Shown here: positions 44,642 to 53,137 of the stretch, piece after piece
Layout: each line of letters begins with the position of its first letter
Position numbering within the stretch: position 1 is the first letter of the stretch
Source: JAJDYQ01 sp963662865
Lineage (GTDB): Bacteria; Pseudomonadota; Gammaproteobacteria; JAJDYQ01
NCBI GenBank assembly: GCA_963662865.1
Contig: OY759969.1
Location: forward strand, 1 to 64,000
Length of the DNA: 64,000 nucleotides
Direction of reading: 5' to 3'
The notes under the pieces: generated by a model
What the model was told of the DNA's origin: nothing
Databases searched by the model: none
The model's input: the letters and a program-made list of their open reading frames with translations, nothing else
Translations under genes and position numbers: made by a program

Positions 44642-46011
44642 CGGCCAGAGCCAGGGTGCAATATGCCTGTACCGAATGTGGTGCGGCTGCCGCCAAATGG
44701 TCCGGGCAGTGTGGCGACTGCGGGGCCTGGAACACGCTGGAGGAAACAGTCATTGCACCCAGGGTTGCCGGTGATGTTCGCCGGTTTACCGGTTACGCCG
44801 GTCAGGCGGACCGGGATATGGTGCAGAAGCTCAGCGATATCAAACCGGAAGAGATTCAACGTCATAGTCTGGTGATCGGAGAATTTGACCGTGTTCTGGG
44901 CGGTGGTCTGGTAGAGGGCTCCGTCGTTCTTATCGGCGGTGATCCGGGTGTTGGTAAATCGACATTGCTGCTGCAATGTGTGGCGCTGGTTTCCAAACGA
45001 TTGGATGTGCTGTATGTCACGGGAGAAGAGTCGCTGCAACAGGTCAGTCTGAGGGCACAGCGTTTGAAGCTCGCAAGAACCGATATGCAGGTTCTTGCGG
45101 AAACCGCCGTAGAGCGCATTATTGATACGGCGATACGGGAAAAGCCGCGTGTGCTGGTCATTGATTCAGTACAGACAATTTATACCGACGATTTGCCGTC
45201 TGCACCGGGTTCGGTGGCGCAGGTGCGCGAAAGTGCGGCGCAGTTGGTTCGTTTTGCCAAACAAACCGGCTGTGCATTATTTCTGGTGGGCCACGTAACC
45301 AAGGAAGGTATGCTGGCCGGTCCGCGCGTACTTGAGCATATGGTGGATACGGTGTTGTATTTTGAAGGTGATCCCAGTGGACGCTATCGTGTTATTCGGG
45401 CGGTCAAGAATCGTTTTGGGCCGGTCAATGAGCTTGGCATATTTGCCATGCTGGAGGATGGACTGAAGCCGGTCAGCAATCCTTCGGCAATTTTTCTGTC
45501 CCGCCATGAGCAGGAGATGGCCGGCAGCGTCATTATGGCGAACAGGGAAGGCAGCCGTACCCTGTTGCTTGAGGTGCAGGCACTGGTCTCGGAAAATCAT
45601 GGCGGCGGTGCCAGGAGGGTAACCGTTGGGCAGGATACGAATCGAGTGGCTATGCTGTTGGGGGTGCTGCAACGCCATGGCGGCATGGCGCTCTACGATC
45701 AGGATGTCTTTATCAACATTGTCGGCGGCATGCGGATACTTGAACCGGCATCCGATCTGCCGATCATCATGGCCATGGTTTCGAGTTTTCGTGATCGTGC
45801 GTTCCCCGCCGATACGGTTGTTTTTGGTGAAGTTGGGCTGGCCGGGGAAATAAGGCCGGTACCGAATGGTGAAGAGCGTGTTCAGGAAGCCGCCAAACAT
45901 GGCTTTCAACGGGTATTACTGCCGAAAGCCAATATGCCCAGGAAATCCGTCATACAGGATATTGACGTGACTCCGGTGGTCACCCTCACCGAAGTGCTGG
46001 AGCATGATTAA
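44638..46011 (+). CDS. radA: DNA repair/recombination protein RadA
   Basis: 457 residues. N-terminal four-Cys zinc finger (CTECGAAAAKWSGQCGDC), RecA-like ATPase with Walker A GGDPGVGKST, the RadA-specific KNRFGP motif, and a C-terminal Lon-protease-like domain (GEVGLAGEIRPV) without peptidase activity in known members. RadA is a branch-migration helicase that acts with RecA. It overlaps alr by four bases. Confidence 0.96.
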   Translation: MTARARVQYACTECGAAAAKWSGQCGDCGAWNTLEETVIAPRVAGDVRRFTGYAGQADRDMVQKLSDIKPEEIQRHSLVIGEFDRVLGGGLVEGSVVLIGGDPGVGKSTLLLQCVALVSKRLDVLYVTGEESLQQVSLRAQRLKLARTDMQVLAETAVERIIDTAIREKPRVLVIDSVQTIYTDDLPSAPGSVAQVRESAAQLVRFAKQTGCALFLVGHVTKEGMLAGPRVLEHMVDTVLYFEGDPSGRYRVIRAVKNRFGPVNELGIFAMLEDGLKPVSNPSAIFLSRHEQEMAGSVIMANREGSRTLLLEVQALVSENHGGGARRVTVGQDTNRVAMLLGVLQRHGGMALYDQDVFINIVGGMRILEPASDLPIIMAMVSSFRDRAFPADTVVFGEVGLAGEIRPVPNGEERVQEAAKHGFQRVLLPKANMPRKSVIQDIDVTPVVTLTEVLEHD

Positions 46012-46058
46012 GATGTCCGCAGGTTTAATCGGTAATCCGAGATATGACGGGAGAGATC

Positions 46059-46820
46059 ATGTCGGAATGTCCTAAATGTCACTACGCTAGGACACCGGAA
46101 GATAATCATATCCCGGATGGCGTCTGTCCTGCCTGTGGAATTGCCTATGATAAATATATGGCGACCCGACAGGCTGCCACAGCACAGACAGATGCCCATA
46201 CAACCGAAGCCGACGACGATGTGGGAGGGGAATATCTGCCGGACGAAACCCTGAAAGCCAGAATAATGTCCCTGTTGTTTGATGTCCCGGACCGAATTGA
46301 TCCGGTCGTCTTCTGGAGTCGTGCAATCTGCTATGTGATTTTCTTTTTCTGGGGCTGGTGGTTCATCTCTACCAACGGTAGCTGGATGGATATTGGCGGT
46401 TCATTTCTGCACAGCGTTAATCTCGCCTTCCATGAAGCCGGGCACGTTATATTCAGACCATTTGGCGAGTTCATGACTATTCTTGGCGGCAGCCTCTTCC
46501 AGATACTGCTGCCATTGATTGCTATGGGGGTGTTTCTAAAACAGCGAGACAATTTTGAGGCATCAATCATGCTTTGGTGGTGTGGTCAGAATTTTATTGA
46601 TGTCTCCCCCTATATCACCGATGGCGAATATCGTGGCCTGCCCTTGATTATGGGAATGGGAGAGGAGTCCCATGATTGGGGCAACCTTTTGACCATGCTG
46701 GATATGGTCGATAAAGCCTATTATCTGGGAAGGGTCAGCTTCATTACCGGAAGCGTGATTATCGTTATCAGCTTTGCGTGGGGGGCATATGTGCTGTGGC
46801 AACAAAAAAGCATACCTTAG
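46059..46820 (+). CDS. Zinc-ribbon membrane protein with an HEAGH motif (M50-like)
   Basis: 253 residues from ATG 46059, preceded by GGGAGAG; an ATG at 46044 is possible. Two CxxC pairs at the N-terminus (CPKCHYA, CPACGIAYDKYM) form a zinc ribbon. Several membrane segments follow. One is directly followed by SVNLAFHEAGHVIF, the HExxH motif of membrane zinc metalloproteases, and NFIDVSPYITD later could supply the third ligand. This resembles M50 site-2-protease-like proteins, but no PDZ domain is seen and the substrate is unknown. Two other CxxC-ribbon/M50 combinations are known only as uncharacterised proteins, so I give no symbol. Confidence 0.7.
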   Translation: MSECPKCHYARTPEDNHIPDGVCPACGIAYDKYMATRQAATAQTDAHTTEADDDVGGEYLPDETLKARIMSLLFDVPDRIDPVVFWSRAICYVIFFFWGWWFISTNGSWMDIGGSFLHSVNLAFHEAGHVIFRPFGEFMTILGGSLFQILLPLIAMGVFLKQRDNFEASIMLWWCGQNFIDVSPYITDGEYRGLPLIMGMGEESHDWGNLLTMLDMVDKAYYLGRVSFITGSVIIVISFAWGAYVLWQQKSIP

Positions 46821-47563
46821 AAATTGAGTCAAGCCAAGTACTCAAGATGGACGAAAACTCAGGCGCTATCAACGGCGCTGGTTGATTGAACGTTTTTTGC
46901 CTGGATACAATGGCAAAGACACTGGCAAAAGCCGGAGCGGACATTGTTTTAATCGGCAGGGATGAACAGGGCCTGAAGGCGACGCAGCAGGCCGTATCGG
47001 AAGAAAACCCCGGTAGCAGATGTATCTGTAAAACGCTGGATTTAATGGTTCATGTATGTTTATGCCCGACGCAGCCATCAGTCGCCGGGAGCATGACGAA
47101 ATGTACGAAGTTTTGCGGCGTCGATTGGCTGTATAAGTTCAGAAGCATATTGCACTGTGCGAAAGACAAGAACAAGTGCAATATCAATACATAGGTTATA
47201 GGGCTAAAGGCTTCTATCCAATCAGCCGTTATGTAATGAAAGATGAATCAAGTCGCCGCACAGTGCCTGAGAGTTCTGGAACAAACACGAGCTACAGGCG
47301 GCTATAGATCCCAGTGGCAAATGCCGCCGTATCCTGTACTCTTGGAAGAGGGCGTACCAGTCGGAACACTGGACGTGTCCGGTACAAAACTGAAACCTCA
47401 CGCTTTCGCAATCAGCCATTCGCTTTGAGAGGCGATTGGACGGATATATTAATCTATGAAACTGGCTGACACAGAATTTTGAACACCCTCACGCCTTTAC
47501 ATAGATTTTTCATAGTTTACGTTTTCTTGCTTCATGCATGAGACCGCTGCAAAATTCAACCTG
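46821..47563. other. 743-base region of gene debris
   Basis: Contains the short-chain dehydrogenase remnant listed next and short frames that read like broken coding sequence. One example is around 47059-47310, interrupted by a stop at 47134-47136, with ISRREHDEMYEVLRRRLA before it. No intact gene is seen. It separates the GC-richer plus-strand genes from the AT-richer minus-strand genes, so it is a likely junction of rearrangement or insertion. Confidence 0.5.
46907..47046 (+). pseudogene. Short-chain dehydrogenase fragment
   Basis: About 45 codons matching the second part of the Rossmann fold of short-chain dehydrogenases: AKTLAKAGADIVLIGRDEQG, then a helix with QAVSEEN and a beta strand ending near LDL. 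The nucleotide-binding GxxxGxG start, the active-site YxxxK and the rest are missing. It is clearly a remnant. Confidence 0.6.
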
Positions 47564-48985
47564 CTATTTTTCGGTTTCAACTTGCTTTGTATTATGCACT
47601 GGACCATTTTCTGAATCTTGCAGCAGATTACTACCAATTTCGTTTACATCAGTTGCATTAGCCTCAAGTGTTTTCTGGGTTTTATCTGCTAGCTCTAACT
47701 TACTTTCCTTAATAATTCTCGATCGCTCAAGCTCAGCCAGAGTATATTTTTCCCATTTTCGCGCATCATCAAAATTGTTCTTCGTTTGTTTCGCCTGGCG
47801 AAAAGTCTGTAAGGCATTTTCAAATTCTTTGATGTTATAATAAGACATGCCCATCAACATCTGATTATTACCCCGGTGCTTGAGACCACCTTTTATGTCT
47901 GCCTTTTTTGCTGCCTCTGCTGCCTTTTTATAATTTCCTGCGTCAAAATGTACCCCTGCAAGCCGGGCATAAAGCAAGCCTTTCTTTGATATACCGGCCG
48001 CCCTTTCCAATGCAGGAATGGCTTTTTTGTGCTCATTGGCATGAGCCCACGAATTGGCAAGCGTCTCAATATTTTTTGAAGATGATTCTATACGGCCATC
48101 TTTCATATTTGCTTCAATTATTTGACCTGCCTTATAAGGGATTTTCTGACCTAGATACATATAGGAAAGATTTAACAATTCGCCTTCTTTTCGTAATGCC
48201 CCATGCAAATAAGCCGCATCGTATATGGTAAGCCGCTTTCTCTCATCTCCCAATTCACCATGCAGTCCAGCTATCTGTTTCAGATACGAAGTTCTGGGGT
48301 AGTTAGTCATTAACTCTTCATAGGCTTGCAACGTGTTTTTTGTGTCTTCCTTTTCATAATAGATTGCCGCTTTCATGCGTAACCAGTTTTCTTTTATTTG
48401 CTTTCCTTCTTTTCTGGCTATAGCGATAGCATTAACAAGATTTTTCAGCGCGGGATTATAGGATTTTCTCTGATAATAAGCCTGTGCAAGCATAATATGA
48501 GCCGTTGACGTTGGGTTGCTGATTTCTTTTAGCCATTGCTCCATTAGTTCGATGACAGATTTATAGTCTTCTATCTGAAAATAAAGCTGGGCCATTGTAT
48601 ATTTAGCCGTTAGTTTGAGTCCTTCAGTGGCTTCTTTTTCCGCTAATATATTTTTATAGGCTTCTATCGCATCTTTATATTTTTCTTGGCTGGCATAAAT
48701 AAAGGCATAAAAATTCCACATCTGACTCTTTGCATAGCTGTTTAAGTTACTGTTATTTCTTACTTCATCCAGTGTTTGAATTGCCTCTGAGAACTTGCCG
48801 GCTTCAGTGAGTTCCTGCGCCTTGGTCAATATCTTAAACGTCCTGGCGTCGATAGCGCCGGTGGCCCTGGTTTTTTCTTTATGACGAGCTGCATGTGCAT
48901 CTATGGAGAATTGCATGGTTGATAAAACCAGACATAAAACGACAAAGAATCTGAACGTAGAACTTAACCGGAAATTTTTATTCAT
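47564..48985 (-). CDS. TPR protein of the TtpC-type TonB operon
   Basis: 473 residues with a signal peptide (residues about 1-32, FFVVLCLVLSTMQFSIDAHA) and helical repeats of TPR type throughout (for example GKFSEAIQTLDEVR, KYKDAIEAYKNIL, FENALQTFRQAKQ). It starts five bases after the tonB stop and is the last gene of the operon. In Vibrio, Shewanella and relatives a periplasmic TPR protein ends this same cluster. Its role is probably to support TonB action on outer-membrane receptors, an inference from gene order. Confidence 0.85.
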   Translation of the reverse strand: MNKNFRLSSTFRFFVVLCLVLSTMQFSIDAHAARHKEKTRATGAIDARTFKILTKAQELTEAGKFSEAIQTLDEVRNNSNLNSYAKSQMWNFYAFIYASQEKYKDAIEAYKNILAEKEATEGLKLTAKYTMAQLYFQIEDYKSVIELMEQWLKEISNPTSTAHIMLAQAYYQRKSYNPALKNLVNAIAIARKEGKQIKENWLRMKAAIYYEKEDTKNTLQAYEELMTNYPRTSYLKQIAGLHGELGDERKRLTIYDAAYLHGALRKEGELLNLSYMYLGQKIPYKAGQIIEANMKDGRIESSSKNIETLANSWAHANEHKKAIPALERAAGISKKGLLYARLAGVHFDAGNYKKAAEAAKKADIKGGLKHRGNNQMLMGMSYYNIKEFENALQTFRQAKQTKNNFDDARKWEKYTLAELERSRIIKESKLELADKTQKTLEANATDVNEIGSNLLQDSENGPVHNTKQVETEK

Positions 48986-48990
48986 GAATC

Positions 48991-49608
48991 TTAATCTGCC
49001 AGTTGAAACGTGATTTTGGTGCGTACCCCTTCAACTTCAATAGGCTCTCCGTCAACTACCCGTGGCTTGTATTTGTATCTTAAGGCAGACTTGATCGCTG
49101 CCTTGTTAAAAACATTTTTTGGGCTGGCTTCAACAATCACAGGGTCTTTCACTGTGCCGAGTTTTGTCACAGTGTATTCAAGTATGACATACCCTTGAAT
49201 ACCGCGGCTTAAAGCTCGCCGAGGATATTGTGGTGCCACTTTCACTATTGGAAGATATTCACCATCCGTGGCCGACAATCCGGCGCCAAGATTCAAGTCA
49301 AGATCTGCCTTGATTTTTCCTGAACCAATGAAACCTACGGCTGCATTACCGTCAATTTTATCAAAATCCTGCTGTGGAATCTCAGGAGGAGGTGTTTCAT
49401 CAATTTCGGGTTTTTCCGGTTTTTCAATCACGCGCTGTGTTTCGATTTCCACCTCTGGCATGTGAATATCCGGGAGCCGGATACGCGCCTCTTTATTCAG
49501 CGTATTATCCGCAAATTCAATCAGAGAAACCATGAGTGCAAATAATGCTAGCGTCACTACCGCTGCAAGCGGCACCATCAAAAATGTTCTTTTTAGTGCA
49601 ATAAACAT
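48991..49608 (-). CDS. tonB: Energy transducer TonB (TonB2 type)
   Basis: 205 residues: one N-terminal membrane anchor (about 8-32), a short Pro/Glu-rich periplasmic span (EKPEKPEIDETPPPEIPQQ) and the C-terminal TonB domain (about 120-205, APQYPRRALSRGIQGYVILEYTV, ALRYKYKPRVVDG). Its span is short compared with E. coli TonB (239), as in TonB2 proteins. It transmits the proton-motive-force motion of ExbB-ExbD to outer-membrane receptors. A receptor gene lies 7 kb away on the same strand. Confidence 0.92.
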   Translation of the reverse strand: MFIALKRTFLMVPLAAVVTLALFALMVSLIEFADNTLNKEARIRLPDIHMPEVEIETQRVIEKPEKPEIDETPPPEIPQQDFDKIDGNAAVGFIGSGKIKADLDLNLGAGLSATDGEYLPIVKVAPQYPRRALSRGIQGYVILEYTVTKLGTVKDPVIVEASPKNVFNKAAIKSALRYKYKPRVVDGEPIEVEGVRTKITFQLAD

Positions 49609-49631
49609 GATTCACATAAGTACATATTCCA

Positions 49632-50048
49632 TTAGTTAGCTTTTTCGGTCGCAAGGGCTATTTTTTCCGGCGCAACGACTTCACGTGCTGCATCCAGAAC
49701 CTCAGTAAGCGACTTTACCGAAGCCAGTTCATCCGCTTGAATAACGACACCGCCTTCAGGATTTTCCGCATGTAGCCGCTCAATATTTGCACGCACAGAA
49801 CGTATATCGACGCGACGTTTGTCTATCCATATACTGTTATCTGCGTTAATCGCCACTAACACGCTGGTGTTTTCTTTCTGAGTGGCCGTATCGGCATCGG
49901 GACGATTAACTTCAACGCCTGCCTCTTTGATGAAAGTGGCTGTCACTATAAAAAATATAAGCATAATGAATACAACATCCAGCATAGGTGTTAAGTCAAT
50001 CGCACCTTCATCTTCATTCGTTTCGGTTACGTGAGTTCGTCTTCTCAT
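49632..50048 (-). CDS. exbD: Biopolymer transporter ExbD
   Basis: 138 residues with one membrane helix carrying the essential Asp (IDLTPMLDVVFIMLIFFIV, Asp at about 24) and a periplasmic domain. It forms the proton-driven motor with ExbB and begins two bases after the exbB stop. Confidence 0.93.
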   Translation of the reverse strand: MRRRTHVTETNEDEGAIDLTPMLDVVFIMLIFFIVTATFIKEAGVEVNRPDADTATQKENTSVLVAINADNSIWIDKRRVDIRSVRANIERLHAENPEGGVVIQADELASVKSLTEVLDAAREVVAPEKIALATEKAN

Positions 50049-50050
50049 TT

Positions 50051-50596
50051 TTAATGGTCCAATGTTAAATGTTCTTCTATCAGCTCACGCTCACGTGCAG
50101 CCCTTTGACTAAGATAGATATTTACAAACACACCTGATAATGCTGCAACCATGCCGGCCATTGTTGGAATGGTTGCCCGTGATACTCCACTTGCCATTGA
50201 TCTGGCGTCGCCTCCCCCGGTGATTGACAACACAGTAAAAACTTCAATCATTCCAGTTACCGTTCCCAGTAAGCCAAATAGAGGACAAATCGCTATCAGC
50301 GTTTTAATCAGAGGGAGGTTTTGATTGATCTTTAAGTGTGTAACAGAAATCAACTGGTTGCGTATTGCATGAGCCTGCCAGGACTTGCGCTCGTGTCGCG
50401 CCTCCCAAGTATTGATTACCTGATCGACATCATGCGGATAATCAAAAAGATAGTACCATATACGCTCAAGCATCAATACCCACATAATAAATGCGATGAT
50501 AGCAATCATGGAAAGTACCGGTCCGCCAGATTCAAAAAAATTTCTTATGGCTTCCAGAATATCCAGTAAAGAAACAAGCATGCCCAAGTCTTCCAT
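50051..50596 (-). CDS. exbB: MotA/TolQ/ExbB proton-channel protein
   Basis: I start at ATG 50596 (MEDLGMLVSLLDIL), 13 bases after the ttpC stop. The longer frame upstream runs inside ttpC and has no family resemblance. 181 residues with three membrane segments and the family core PLIKTLIAICPLFGLLGTVTGMIEVF. This is the second, shorter channel protein of the operon, typical of TonB2 systems. Confidence 0.9.
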   Translation of the reverse strand: MEDLGMLVSLLDILEAIRNFFESGGPVLSMIAIIAFIMWVLMLERIWYYLFDYPHDVDQVINTWEARHERKSWQAHAIRNQLISVTHLKINQNLPLIKTLIAICPLFGLLGTVTGMIEVFTVLSITGGGDARSMASGVSRATIPTMAGMVAALSGVFVNIYLSQRAARERELIEEHLTLDH

Positions 50597-50609
50597 GTAA
50601 CTGAATGAT

Positions 50610-51980
50610 TTATTGCTCGGCTTTCCTGGCAATAATACCAACGGTCTGCTCTTCCAGAATATGCAGCAGATTTTTTGCCTTGCTGTGTAGCATCGTATGC
50701 AGCAAAAGTATGGGTATGGCAACGAGCAATCCCAGTACTGTAGTCACCAAGGCGCTGGATATACCCCCAGCCATCGCCTTCGGGTCACCGGCACCATATA
50801 TCGTAATGGCTTGAAACACGATGATCATACCTGTCACTGTCCCGAGCAGACCCAGCAAGGGCGCCACCATGGCAATTATTTTGAGAAAGGATAGACCTGC
50901 ATTGATCTTTGGCGATTCCTTGAGAATAGCCTCTCCAAGTTTTAATTCGAGGCTTTCAATATTGACGTTTTTACTATCGACCGCAACCTTGAGCACACGT
51001 CCAAGCGGGCTTGCCATATCGGGTTGCTTTAATGTCAACTGGCGTTTAATTCTTCTGGAAATCAGGGCCAGGGCAAAAAACCGCCAGACAGCAACCAATA
51101 AAGCAATAATCCCAACTGCCGTGATAACGTAGCCGACAATCCGCCCCTGATTCCAGCGCTCCACGAGAGTAGGCGTATTGATGATGGCCTTTAGAAATCC
51201 GCCTCCAGCCGCGCCGGTGGGGTCAATCCCAACAGGCGTCACTCCTGAAGAAGAAGCCTGCAATTTCCGTGCATTACCTGCCAATCCTTCCGGCTGCCTG
51301 GGTAAAACTGACACGCTTCGCGTATCAGGGTCGTATGCGAGATAATCACCATTCGAAATCAGATTAAACAATCCAATTCTGACGACTTCGCGATTATCTT
51401 CTGTACCCACGGATGTGTTGAATTTAACAACTCGTCCCGACTCAGTCATCTCACGATGCAGCTCAAACCAAACCCGCTTTATTTCATCCAATGTTGGAAG
51501 GTCAGTATCGTTGTTCATTTTTTTAATCAGCCCGGTAAGAAATACTTCACGATCTGTGAACTGGCTGGTCGTAATAGAATTACGGAAGCGGGTACGCATA
51601 TCACCGGCAGCGCCTGTCAGATGGCCAAACAATTCCTTAAGTGAACCCAATCGCTCATCACGTTGCTTGCGCTTTTCTTCCACAAGCAGCTCATTGGCAT
51701 TGAATTGCTCCTCCAGTTGAGTGCTTACCGTTTCCAGGTGTGCAATCTCTGCTCTAGCCTGCTGGATGCGTGCTTCTTGTTGAGCTTTTTCCTGCAAAAA
51801 TGCCTGTAAACGTCTTTTATTTTCAGTCACATCTCTGGCTCGCCCCTCCTTCACCTGCTGGAGTAACTGTTGCATGGATAACAACTCGGAATCCGAGTCC
51901 GCCGCATATGACGTGACAGACGCGCCTGCAATAAGCACAGATATAGCCAGGATTACAGCAGCTTTCATATTATCTTTCAT
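50610..51980 (-). CDS. ttpC: TtpC-like MotA/TolQ/ExbB-family protein with periplasmic coiled coil
   Basis: 456 residues. Signal peptide (about 1-27), a long coiled coil (about 30-110, KRRLQAFLQEKAQQEARIQQ), a globular periplasmic region, then a membrane segment (about 280-300) and a C-terminal ExbB-like domain (FLKIIAMVAPLLGLLGTVTGM). This is the fourth component that distinguishes TonB2 systems of Vibrio and Shewanella from the E. coli system. It overlaps the DUF3450 stop by four bases. Confidence 0.88.
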   Translation of the reverse strand: MKDNMKAAVILAISVLIAGASVTSYAADSDSELLSMQQLLQQVKEGRARDVTENKRRLQAFLQEKAQQEARIQQARAEIAHLETVSTQLEEQFNANELLVEEKRKQRDERLGSLKELFGHLTGAAGDMRTRFRNSITTSQFTDREVFLTGLIKKMNNDTDLPTLDEIKRVWFELHREMTESGRVVKFNTSVGTEDNREVVRIGLFNLISNGDYLAYDPDTRSVSVLPRQPEGLAGNARKLQASSSGVTPVGIDPTGAAGGGFLKAIINTPTLVERWNQGRIVGYVITAVGIIALLVAVWRFFALALISRRIKRQLTLKQPDMASPLGRVLKVAVDSKNVNIESLELKLGEAILKESPKINAGLSFLKIIAMVAPLLGLLGTVTGMIIVFQAITIYGAGDPKAMAGGISSALVTTVLGLLVAIPILLLHTMLHSKAKNLLHILEEQTVGIIARKAEQ

Positions 51981-52756
51981 TGCACTGCCTCCGGTGCGGA
52001 TATTGGCAGGGCTAATATATCGATGGATACCTGTTTTTTCGCCATTTTGATGCCGTTACGAATGGCATTGCGGTAGGTAATGTTATCCAGCATCTCCCAT
52101 GACTGGCTGGTGTTATTCCACCTTGCCGATATTTTCGTATCCTTGGTTTGACATACCATGGCGACACGACCTATACGCAACACATCTACCTCGCGGTCCT
52201 GGCCTTCCAGATTAACGATGGATTGATAGCTATCGATCTTGCGACCATATTCATTTTCGATCTGGTAAGCCTCAATGATCTGACGAAATTTTTCAGCCAC
52301 ATCAATATCGGCGGATGCAAGGTTTTCCCGGATAAAGGCCAGACGCTCCTGGCGTTCTTCGGTATAAAAGGGATTATCCAGATCAACAAACTGGTCGAGG
52401 CTGTCAACCATTTTGGCTACCAGGGGCGCTATCTGCCTCTCAATGAGCGCCGCCTGAGCGATGGAATCATCAAAACGCACCAACAGATTTTCCTGACCCG
52501 CAATCTGCGTTGACAACTGCTCATTATAGGTCTTCAAGCCATCAATCTGTTTCAACAATGCGCGATACCGGATCAATCGATCTTGTGAGCCTGCCACGAT
52601 TGCATCAACCTTTTTCTGCGAAGCTTCGCCTTCCAACAGCTTTTTCTCGCCTTCCTGCTGTATCTGCTCCAGGCTCTCGGAGTACGCCAACCCCGATACA
52701 AAGAGCAATCCAGAGGCAAGCATAAAGCCGTAAATACCGTAGCTATTTCGTATCAT
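51977..52756 (-). CDS. DUF3450 periplasmic protein, first gene of the TonB2 operon
   Basis: 259 residues from ATG 52756, which has GAGAGAGG seven bases before it; the open frame further upstream is not needed. Signal peptide (about 8-26, YGIYGFMLASGLLFVSGLAYS), then a coiled-coil helical domain (about 30-115) and the conserved DNPFYTEERQERL region. DUF3450 proteins regularly begin this operon; the function is not known in detail. Confidence 0.88.
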   Translation of the reverse strand: MIRNSYGIYGFMLASGLLFVSGLAYSESLEQIQQEGEKKLLEGEASQKKVDAIVAGSQDRLIRYRALLKQIDGLKTYNEQLSTQIAGQENLLVRFDDSIAQAALIERQIAPLVAKMVDSLDQFVDLDNPFYTEERQERLAFIRENLASADIDVAEKFRQIIEAYQIENEYGRKIDSYQSIVNLEGQDREVDVLRIGRVAMVCQTKDTKISARWNNTSQSWEMLDNITYRNAIRNGIKMAKKQVSIDILALPISAPEAVQ

Positions 52757-52758
52757 TT

Positions 52759-53076
52759 TTAACCTCTCTCCACTAAAGAAGTTCCGGACAAATCCACCCT
52801 GGACTTGCCAGAGCACGGAAAACAATAATACGATTTTTGTTTTCCTTTCAAAATCAATGACTTAGTTGCCATTGATTTTGGTGATACATTCCTGCCTACA
52901 TCAGACATGTACTTGCGAATCTTATGATGCCCGCAATACTGGCACACATAGTTGCTCGGGTACTTCATCTTGCAAAACTTGCTGTGCTTGCCACATTTCG
53001 GGCAATCCGGCCGTGTCCCACCGCAGCGGTTCACCATGATGTGATGCAGACAAGTATTGTCATTAAGTATGTTCAT
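52759..53076 (-). pseudogene. IS1595-family transposase fragment (zinc-ribbon end only)
   Basis: 105 codons. The first 60 residues match the N-terminal zinc ribbon of IS1595-group transposases: CLHHI, CPKCGKHSKF, YVCQYCGHHKI, then a degenerate version of the segment that normally reads GTIFHKS. The DDE-type catalytic domain is absent. The frame ends inside the ribosome-binding site of the DUF3450 gene. No terminal inverted repeats or target duplication could be identified by eye. A stand-alone zinc-ribbon protein is the alternative. Confidence 0.6.
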
Positions 53077-53137
53077 GGGATAAGCTCGTATCCTATATGG
53101 GAGTGCAAGAATATACCAGTGCGACTATGCCAATTAT

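Noticed and set aside
47243..47428. 61-codon ORF in the debris region
   Set aside because: No recognisable family or ribosome site, and it lies among broken frames.
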